This document shows, in pieces, positions 13,701 to 23,800 of a DNA stretch of 64,000 nucleotides (its first letter is position 1; the number at the start of each line of letters is the position of its first letter). The notes below the pieces were generated by a model. It saw only the letters and a list, made by a program, of their open reading frames with translations. It did not search any database and was not told the DNA's origin. The stretch comes from Trichoplax sp. H2 (Eukaryota > Placozoa > Uniplacotomia > Trichoplacea), in NCBI GenBank assembly GCA_003344405.1, contig NOWV01000070.1:186001-250000 (forward strand), read 5' to 3'. A program made the position numbers and the translations under genes.

Positions 13701-16034
13701 TATAGTTTACATGCTGTTTAAACTACAATAGCTCGTCATCGTAGACAAGGAAAAGGGAATTAATTTTCCAAATATGGCGGTACAATTTCAATGGCGACGG
13801 AATGGAGTTGTACAAAAATGGCAGAACGTGGTAGAATAGGAGCAGCATGAATTGAATATGTTGGAGTGATAGTGTATTTTCCATGGATTAATTATTCTAT
13901 ACAACTGTATATTAAATGAATTCATTAATGGAACAACTACCCAGTAATAGGTCTTCTATGATGGATTATCCATCCTAATTACGCTACCTTAGGATGACGT
14001 TTCAAGATGTTTTAAGATGATCAATGCCCGATGCTAAGAGGGGGTAAAAAATCTTCCGATTGCAATTAGCCAATTCGCATATTAGTAGTCATATGGCGAA
14101 AAGGAAATTGAAAAAAAAATTGATTTAAATTAGACTCAAACTTGAATTTGATTGAGTCTACTTGGAGTATTGATTCTGTTTGTATAATTGTCATGGTAGT
14201 TTAGGATGATATTGGTAGTGTATTCGTATCTAATATGATAACGGCAGAATTCAAGTTGATAAACGAACGGTGTAAGACAACTCAATTTGAAATATACCTA
14301 GACGATAGGCTATAACTCAGTTGATAGGGGTAAAATAAAATCAATTTTGAATCTATTCAAAACTTTATAGACGAATTGGCTGCCTGATAAGGTTCTCTAG
14401 TTTTGCGGATGTTAAGGAGAATCATTCTTGTTGTCATCCGTAAAATTATTATCCATCTATAAATTTTGCCCGTCAAATGCGTACGCGTTAATTAGTTTAA
14501 ATGGGACTGTAATATGGATAGAAGAATATTATTTAAATCGATTCATTGGTCGATCAACTTTGATCTTGTAACCATTGCCATAGAGTGAATAAATCGATAA
14601 TAATATAAATAAATAAATGATAATGGTAATAAAATCAAATCGATAAAACCAAGCTAATTCTAATCCTTCTCGCCGTTGTTAGTCAAGAATGACTTGTGAA
14701 ATCATAGCCTTATTCTTACAAATTGAAAACAGTCCAACATCGTTATGACTAGCTGCTAAGATTCATCAATTAATGAATTAAACGACGACATTTCAATTGA
14801 ACACATGGAAAGGTTAAAAAAACTTTGATAGAATCAAACTTAATAGATCCGACAGGTTCTCTAATTAACTTTGTTGACCGATTGTGACCTAGGTCAATCT
14901 ATCTTTTTTCTTCTGAGGAGATTGATGAAAAAATGCCACCGATAATGCTATTTAAAGCAGTCATTATTATTGAATTAACTCTGTAAATTTAGAAAATGCT
15001 CATTTTACTATCATCAATAATGAGGGTGTTTCATAGCACGATTGTAAAGTAATTTCACTCAATGAATATGCATAAGGTAAAAGTGTCAATATTTTCTCTT
15101 CACTTCCAACAGGGAATGCAGTTTTCGATTTATAATTAATCGTGTTAAAACTAATCAATTGAATGAGTAACTTCCATATAGTTTAAGCATCCAATTAAAA
15201 TAAGACAACGTTGAAGAATATTAATGGTTGTACAATAATAAAAAAGGTTTGGTAGGCAATTCTTGTCGAAAAGTACAGTCCAATCAGAATATATTCTTGG
15301 AAACTAACCTTACGCCCGTTGGTGGCTGGATGTGAAGATCCATATTCTTCATTTACTTCTTTCAGTAGTTTAACAATCCCATTTTCATTCATCCCCTTTG
15401 CTGTTTCATTGCCAAAATGATGTAGAACCTGTTCTAAGTGGTAATCATAGTCGCCTGGTTTATCATTAGTCGTTTTGTTGCAAACACGATTCCAACCAAT
15501 ATGGATCATGCTATACGCGATGATGACAGAAGCGTTAGCAAACAGATGGCCATCGATCGCACTAGCATGATTTAAATTGAGAGCATTGAAGGTATACGAT
15601 GCAGCGGAGCACTAGAGAAAAATGGATGCAGTAGATAGAGAGAAATAGCGTTAATTAACAATCAGTATCACCTATAGATTTAGTCATAAGCAATAGTAAG
15701 TAATAAAATAGCGCAGATAATGCAGACTTAGTTTTACTTTAACGACAAATTGTGTTCAAGAAGTGACTAACTAAAACTATACACAGACAAGTCTTCAAGA
15801 CAAACTTACGTTTGAACAGGAACTGCTACAAGTTCTATTAGGTACAATAGAATTAGCTAAAATATTCAAATCCTTAAATGTCATGGAAGTATTGCTGTTG
15901 GCCGATATGGCAGATAAAACATGAGCCAGCATTTTTTCACTCTCATGTTCATGACTGCTTTCGCTTGCCAAAGTTGTGCGAAACGGCAAAAAACAAATAG
16001 TAACCGCAATTAAAATCGAGAACAAAGTCTTCAT
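4767..16034 (-). CDS. ZIP (SLC39, LIV-1 subfamily, ZIP4/12-like) zinc transporter, paralogue A
   Basis: Thirteen exons, written high to low: 15810-16034, 15309-15611, 8161-8451, 7674-7973, 7255-7582, 6966-7123, 6683-6860, 6424-6593, 6150-6314, 5833-5949, 5436-5646, 5088-5275 and 4767-4961. All phases match and give about 942 residues, against roughly 650-690 for human ZIP4 and ZIP12. It starts with a signal peptide ([18 protein letters not shown]). A long Cys- and His-rich ectodomain follows, ending in a PAL-like motif (LSPAIVQQ). The ZIP membrane domain then has [10 protein letters not shown] in TM2, [14 protein letters not shown] in TM4, HELPQELGD in TM5 and a C-terminal [15 protein letters not shown] helix. 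LIV-1 ZIPs move zinc or iron from outside or vesicles into the cytosol. The ectodomain repeats a helix-rich plus PAL-like unit. RRRKRS sits inside a His/Asp-rich stretch and could be a furin site. The 6.9-kb intron between the second and third exons is exceptional. Paralogue B has the same exon order and phases, which supports the long model. Confidence 0.88.
8790..9990. repeat. Tandem repeat, about 295 bp x 4
   Basis: Four diverged direct copies can be followed by the marker CATTAAA-N-ATAG-TAA-GCAATT, which begins near 8844, 9130, 9430 and 9725 (spacings 285-300 bp). Each copy also carries a block like AATAAACATATTGTGTGTC, a TTGGCTAGATTAGTTATA block and a TTAGTTAAATCCG block in the same order. 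The copies differ by many substitutions, so the array is old. It lies within an intron of ZIP paralogue A and has no coding potential. Confidence 0.85.
11836..12760. repeat. Tandem repeat, about 120 bp, four clear plus degenerate copies
   Basis: Clear copies start near 11841, 11960, 12080 and 12201, each carrying a GATAGAATA-GGCAGAGAGAA block, then TCAATCCTACT and TTAGAAATACT. Decayed copies seem to continue near 12315, 12420, 12535 and 12660. Related CTTCTC-rich fragments may extend towards 13.5 kb. The array lies in the long ZIP A intron and shows no coding frame. Confidence 0.75.
12752..12783. repeat. Perfect 12-bp inverted repeat with 8-base loop
   Basis: TACTTAGGCATG is followed by GTGTAGGG and then the exact reverse complement, CATGCCTAAGTA. 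A near-palindrome, GATGAATCAATTCATC, lies just upstream at about 12725. It could form a hairpin in RNA or DNA. It may be the end of a small element, but no matching partner was seen. Confidence 0.7.
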
Positions 16035-17881
16035 TGGTAATGCTATTGGATTTCTTTCTCAAGCACTTTCTTTCCAAATTAAATCGGTAAGATGTAGTCT
16101 TGTAGCAAGAAAAGAGACGAAAAAAGAATTAGGCAATACTGTTACAGAATTGCCTTTTTGCCACGATTGGATACTGTTAATCCTTGTTTAAATGTGTTAA
16201 CGCGTTATTAACTATAGGTAGAATAAAATCATTTTTCACAATTGAATTTTTAATAATTTGACTTACAATAGGCAAACTGGTTGATCTTGGTTTCTACTAT
16301 AGTTTGAATAAAGAAAGGATCGCGTACGCGATTTTATAGCTTTAAGATGACCGATCAAACCTATTTCATAGAATAAGAAGCTCGTATTTGTCGATAGTAT
16401 AATGGATCGACCTCTTTTTTTTAACCATACAATCTATAACAGTACTTAATATAGCAGATACCAATCACATTATTCCAACTTTGATCCATTGCTTGTAAAT
16501 CGATCATTGTCCCTCATTAATGAATTCATTAATTATTCTGTTTACTGTTGAAGAATAAAGCCATTTCTCTTCAAAAGCTCAATGACAATGAGCAGGTAGG
16601 TTAAAGGGGTTGTGCTTTGACGTATTAACTACCTATCTACCATTGTCCCACAAATACGCACAATGATGTAGGATCTTTATTTAGCAACTGGTTGATATTG
16701 CCATTTCTATACATAATATTAGAGGATATTCGATTTAAATATAGTCAAGCGCAGATGATAACCCTCTTTAGGGCCTCTATTATCAAATTACGCTCTTGAG
16801 AGGTAATAAGGCTAAAAAAATTTGAAATTACGATCCACCGTTTTATTTTTGATGTCGAAAATTGAAATAATAGGGATGTTGACTACTCAGGGTGATACTT
16901 TATCTTTGCTATCGTTAAAATGCTTACAGTTCCTTTAAGAGAATAATCACATATGTCGTAATAAAAATGAGTATTTTATTCTATTATATGCATCGGTATT
17001 CTACCAATACGTCAATAGTGTTATCGATGAATGAGACAAATACTACCGTATACAAAACGGAAAATGGCCTCTTACCATTTAGTCACATCTCTTCTTCAGA
17101 TAAATGCCAGTGCCTTTAACGAGACTGGATATTTGGCTAAGCTAGAATGCTAGCTGACGTAAGCTATAATACATTGATACTTTGTTATGCAATTAAAAGT
17201 GTTACCAGTATCTAGAATTAATGTATCCCTTCAACTGAGGTGGTGTTGCTTTGCTACTTGAAAACAATTTATGAAAAGTCAGGATTATATAGCCCTTCTA
17301 TTCCACGTTAGTTAACTATTAGTTGAATACATTCTCAATTACCATGAAAGAGTATCATCCTTAGTACCCATTGCTATCAATTTTCAGGATATATTACTAA
17401 CTCATCAATTGTTTCCAATACAGTGTACTTCAAAACAAATCAGATGTTCGTAAAGAAAAATATAAAACTTTTATTGGTTCTGTTGAAAATTTAGAATAAC
17501 ATATTGACTACCACAGTTCAATATTGTCCTTTTCTTAGCACAATTTCTAATGAGATGTAACATAGGATTAATATCATATATTGCATAAGTGCAAAGTAAA
17601 AAAAATCGCTTCTAATACTGTATAATTATATAAGTAATGGTAAGAATGTGTTACCAAACACAAGTCCATAAATTTATTGAACGTATTTGTATAGGTTCCG
17701 TAAATCTTTCGTGTTAACCAGCAAATAAGGGCAAAAGTAGATTATATTACGGTCCTGACTACATTAGTAGGACTCACTCTACGATTTATGACAATAACTG
17801 GAAATGATGTGAAGAGTGTACGGCTATTACAGTGCTACTACAGGAGAATTCTATAAACAGTGCCGTACCTAAAGTCGATTA
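16035..17881. other. Spacer between the tandem ZIP genes
   Basis: This stretch holds the promoter side of ZIP A and the 3' flank of ZIP B. No splice-supported exon was found. I looked by eye for metal-response elements (TGCRCNC) near the ZIP A start and saw no convincing one. The frame at 15976-16191 on the + strand is antisense to the ZIP A signal-peptide exon. Confidence 0.5.
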
Positions 17882-20800
17882 TTAAAATCTAATATTTTCT
17901 TCAAAGAATGCGAGTAAAAACATGGCCGTAAAGCCAGTCAAGATACCAACATTGGATGCCAAAAATTTCTTCCAATTCATTTCACCTCCACCAATTTCAT
18001 GACTATCGCCACCATCTTTGCGGCGGTGAGAATGCGAGTGAGTATGACCAGCTCCTTGTCCAGTCATTTGTGGCATCTATAATGAATGCACAATAATTCG
18101 TACATGAGCTATGAACTATGCAATTGGTACGATTTTATCGTAAAATAATAAATCGATTGATACAGCGATTGCCGCTTAACTTACAAGATCTACCAAAGCT
18201 ATGTATAAAAATAATCCAGCCGTTACTGCAAACATATATTGACGAGCAATATCTGTAGAGGCAGCAAAGATACCAATTATTGCTCCAATGTAACATGGCA
18301 AAGCTGATATTAGATTATAAATCAAAGCTCTCTTCCATCCCATTCCACTTGCATACAAAATAGCAAAATCGCCTATTCACGTAAGGAAATTCGGTTGGTC
18401 AGTTATAAGTGAAAATTGGAAGTTTTTACTTTCAAATTTGAGGGTCAAGATTGAGTTAAGTTACCAGTTTTCAGTTAAGTTATAAATAGTCATTAACTTA
18501 ATTCTATTAACCTAATTCTTGTGGTAATTCGTGACAGAAAACAGCGACAGATGTGCTTAGCCCAAGCGAAAGGGATGATTTAAAAGAGGCGCCGATGGCT
18601 ATTCCATCAGTAAAATTGTGTAAGCCGTCTCCGACGACCACCATAATTCCTAAAGCAGTCAGACCGAAGAACACTATCTTTTGACCTGATTTTGATACGT
18701 ATCCATCCTGTTCATCATTTTTTACCTAAATTGTAATAGTAACGGTAGTTTTAATATAACTTATCTACTATAAATTGACTGTCTTATATAAAAGATACTT
18801 ATATGCATTTTAATCATTTGAAAATTTACGAACATACTGTATACTCGTATATGTTCAATGAATAATAGAATCACTTTTGGTCATCATAAAGCTAACATTA
18901 AGCTGCAGGTATAACATCTACCTCTGATGAAGCTACCATTTCCGGTGTCTTGCTTTCACCATCGGAAAAACTAGGGTTATCACAAGANNNNNNNNNNNNN
19001 NNNNNNNTGTAGAGGCAGCAAAGATACCAATTATTGCTCCAATGTAACATGGCAAAGCTGATATTAGATTATAAATTAAAGCTCTCTTCCATCCCATTCC
19101 ACTTGCATATAAAATAGCAAAATCACCTATTCACGTAAGGAAATTCGGTTGGTCAGTTATAAGTGAAAAATGGAAGTTTTAAATAATCATTAACTTAATT
19201 CTGTTAACCTAATTCTTGTGGTAATTCGTGGCAGAAAACAGCGACAGATGTGCTTAGCCCAAGCGAAAGGGATGATTTAAAAGAGGCGCCGATGGCTATT
19301 CCATCAGTAAAATTGTGTAAGCCGTCTCCGACGACCACCATAATTCCTACAGCAGTCAGGCCGAAGAACACTATCTTTTGACCTGATTTTGATACGTATC
19401 CATCCTGTTCATCATTTTTTACCTAAATTGTAATAGTAACGGTAGTTTTAATATAACTTATCTACTATAAATTGACTGTCTTATATAAAAGATACTTATA
19501 TACATTTTAATCGTTTGAAAATTTACTAACATACTGTATACTCGTATATGTTCAATGAATAATAGAATCACTTTTGGTCATCATAAAGCTAACATTAAGC
19601 TGCAGGTATAACATCTACCTCTGATGAAGCTACCATTTCCGGTGTCTTGCTTTCACCATCGGAAAAACTAGGGTTATCACAAGAGTTGACATCTTTCATG
19701 CCAATTTCAGCCTAGTAATATTCAACAACAGTAACCAGAAAAATTTTTTAAAATTACTTTAAGATGAAATCAAGGTGAGTAAACAACGTTGCGTAACGCA
19801 TTTTCAACATGGTAAAACTAATCCCAGATAACATTCGTTCTGGTATTGCTCATTATTATCCTACTGTAGTAGATAAGTCAAAAAATCTTAACAAGTCTAC
19901 ATTCTTACATCACTAATCTTCTTTTGCTTTGTACATAACAGGATTACTGTCTCAAAGATATAGAATCCGTATAATCCAACAACACAGACCAACATCTTCA
20001 TAAGTCTCCCTTGTTCTTCAGTTAGTCCACCACTAGTAGATGACGCATGTGAACTGTGATCGTGTTCCGTTATTGACTACGTAGGTTTATAATCAAGGTT
20101 GCATCGTGAGTTTGAAATTTAAATATCACGTACTATACGTATAGAACAATTTAGAAAAGTTATCATTTCGTTTTGTGGATACATACGTGAGGGATTAAAT
20201 GCATTATACTATCACCAACCAAGGATCCAACGGCTAAACCTACCAAGTAAGCTATAACGTAAGGAATCACCGTATGTCCTAGGCATGGAATAATCAATAT
20301 TCCTGCTACCGACGTTAGCGTTATCACAGTTACGGCGAGTATAGTGTAACCCCAAACTGTAATATTAAAGATCAGTTAAAAGCCCAAAGTGATAAAGTGG
20401 AATTAANNNNNNNNNNNNNNNNNNNNTACCTCTGATGAAGCTACCATTTCCGGTGTCTTGGTTTCACCATCGGAAAAACTAGGGTTATCACAAGAGTTGA
20501 CATCTTTCATGCCAATTTCAGCCTAGTAATATTCAACAACAGTAACCAGAAAACTTTTTAAAATTACTTTAAGATGAAATCAAGGTGAGTAAACAACGTC
20601 GCGCAACGCATTTTTAACATGGTAAACAAGTCTATATTCTTACATCACTAATCTTCTTTTGCTTTGTACATAACAGGATTACTGTCTCAAAGATATAGAA
20701 TCCGTATAATCCAACAACACAGACCAACATCTTCATAAGTCTCCCTTGTTCTTCAGTTAGTCCACCACTAGTAGATGACGCATGTGAACTGTGATCGTGT

Positions 20801-23800
20801 TCCGTTATTGACTACGTAGGTTTATAATCAAGGTTGCATCGTGAGTGTGAAATTTAAATATCACGTACTATATGTATAGAACAATTTAGAAAAGTTATCA
20901 TTTCGTTTTGTGGATACATACGTGAGGGATTAAATGCATTATACTATCACCAACCAAGGATCCAACGGCTAAACCTACCAAGTAAGCTATAACGTAAGGA
21001 ATCACCGTATGTCCTAGGCATGGAATAATCAATATTCCTGCTACCGACGTTAGCGTTATCACAGTTACGGCGAGTATAGTGTAACCCCAAACTGTAATAT
21101 TAAAGATCAGTTAAAAGCCCAAAGTGATAAAGTGGAATTAATTCGCTAATCGCCTCATAACAATAAATTTAAAATGTTACTATACCTTCACCAGCTGATG
21201 GTGCAGCTGCGACAGTTGTATTAGTAGTTACAGTTGCATTATTGCAAGCGGATGTTGCAACTTGTTGCACTAATGCAGGAGAAAGAGAGTTGAATTGTTT
21301 TACATCAGCTCCGGTAGAGCTTACCTTGAAGATGTTGAATATTTGCGACGCAGAATAGCACTATGAAACAATAATCAATTTAAAAATTATAAAAATAATA
21401 AATTAATAACTCCATCGGCGGTATTACTTGACAAAGAAACAATATATGATTTTTTACTTGTTTTCTTGCTTCCCACTACACATAAAAATAGAATATAAAT
21501 TTTTCAAATTCTTAGAGATGTCAGTTACCTTTCCTTCAAATTGATGGTCATTATGTACTTCACGAGTGGAGCGCTTGTGATCATGACCAGAATGATCATC
21601 ATGACCGGAATTGCCGGAATTCGATCCCGATGAGGAACCAATCTTTAATTTTGTCATTAAATTTTGCAATCCGGTTAAATTAACGCGTCCTACCACGTAT
21701 AAGTAGAGAGTAATAGAGTTAGATTATTAAATTTTTCATTATTATTGTAATATCACAGACGATAAGATAATTCTTCAAGTCCTAGAATTACCATTAGTGG
21801 CATAAATTTCGAAAATGTGTCGTTGAAAAAATGCCTGATCTGGAAGTGTCGTGTTGTTAGCGTGATCATGATCATGGTGATCATCTGACGATGAGCTAGC
21901 TTGGATACAATGACCCTTAACTAATTTTTCAATTAAAGGCACAAATACTTGTGATCCATTGTACCATTGGTTATTGGCTACAGTAATGTTAGAGCTAGAG
22001 TGATTATGCTCGTCAGTTGCTCTTTTTCGTCGATGATCATGTCCACTATGATCATGATCATGATCATGATGGGTTGTAGTATCATTCTTTTTAGCAAGTA
22101 AGCTTGTTGCTGAGAAACACTGTAAAATTTCGTAAGATAATGTTGTTTGTGTTAGCTTTCCGTGATAGAAAGAGATTCCAGTCATGAGGATTTTATATCA
22201 ATCGAAATACCAGTATTATTTTATTACAAATACTTTTACTGACCGTACGGCCATCTGGAGGATGAGCCGTCCCATATGTACTGTTTATTTCCTGTAACAT
22301 TTTAATTATTCCTACTGTGCTATACTGCATGCGCGTTTCATTTCCAAATTCATGTAATAGCTTGTGAGCATAATTGTCAGGAGGGCCAGGCTTTATCTGA
22401 GCTGTTTGGTTACAGACTAGAGCCCATCCTTCTGGCAATAGTGTATAGGTCATGATCATCGCAGCTGTTGGAAAGTTTGTTTCATTTAGTGTCTGGTTAG
22501 TGTTGAGTCCCATCGAGGTATAGACGTACGATGGTATTGTGCACTAAATGGGAGAAATGTAAGTGCTATTAGAATTTTAAAACACTTTCTTCATATCTAA
22601 TCATATCATAAAGTGCGACAATAATTAGAATCGATATGTCGCGCAGAGATTAATTAAATGTATAGAACAAGACAGAGAGTCACTTTAAGAAGATAGACAC
22701 AATACGATAGATTAATAACATAGTTAAGCTTATACTTTACCCCAATGCAGTTGCTACATTTCTTGTTAGACGTTACTTTCATAGCTAACGTATTCAAGTC
22801 TTGATAGGTCATTACTACTTTGCTACTGGCATTAATAGCTTCTAGAATCTCGTGGAAATGATCTTCTTCTTTATGGGCAACATTTGCAAGGTTAATGCAT
22901 AATCCTTTGGCCAGATTTTCTAATATCCTTGGCGTAATTTCTGTAGCAGGATGGTACGTGTTGTGATTGTGCCCTACGTGGCCATGACCGGTGTGGTTGA
23001 CTCCTTTCAAAAGGTTGTCCACATTAAAGCACTATATGAGATGAGGTAAATAATAATCGTTATTATATAATCAGTCGTTCATTGAAGGACCTAATATTGA
23101 ACACGGCATGATATTTGTCGAGCACACAGTGTCATGTTTGTAAGTTGCTGAAATCTACAGTACGACATAGCATTTTTTTTATCGCCCATCATCTCCGAAA
23201 CGATTTCAAACTGAACCTTTGACATATCTAAATCTATTTGCTCGCATTACTATTTTTCATCTTGGTAATTAAAGCGAAATGACAATTGAATTTATAACTC
23301 GGAAATGACTGATATTATTATAATAGCGCATCACGTTTTCCTCTAAATGCTACGCCCTTGGTTTGATGGTATCCCTTACAAGCTACAATTGGAAATGTTA
23401 AATATATTTGTGAGAAGTAAATATTGTTGTGCAAATGTCTCATCATTGGAATCGAAATTTCGCACTCCGTCCATGACGTCAAAATTAACCTTCAACACGT
23501 TCAATTTTTTTAAATCGCCGAATTTTGTAAATTGTCCAGACAAACATAATTACAATTAATTGATAGTTAGCAGCACTGTACACTAACGCCCTAAGAATCA
23601 CTCTATAGTAAGATCTTGAAAAGAAAGGTTTAAGTGAGAGAACTGGTCAACTTAATAATAACGGGTCACGATCTTGCATAATTAACTAGTTGACGTCACT
23701 TTTAATTATATAGAATTAATTAATTAATTAGTGTACGAGTACAGTGCAGACTGGAATGTCCAACAGCTAAAACGGGAGTCCAACTGGCGGAACAGTATGG

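Larger units (their letters stand above)
8452..15308. other. 6.9-kb intron of ZIP paralogue A
   Basis: This intron is far longer than the 60-350 bp typical here. The matching intron of paralogue B is about 2.1 kb. It contains two tandem-repeat arrays, annotated separately, and a perfect 12-bp inverted repeat at 12752-12783. No coding exon was recognised. The ATG-started frames inside lack matching splice sites. Expansion of the tandem arrays largely explains the length. Confidence 0.7.

Noticed and set aside
18254-21141. Cassette duplication of ZIP B exons for mutually exclusive splicing
   Set aside because: Copies are nearly identical, lie exactly at 20-N gaps and share intron sequence with simple indels. 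This fits allelic contigs better than functional exon duplication.
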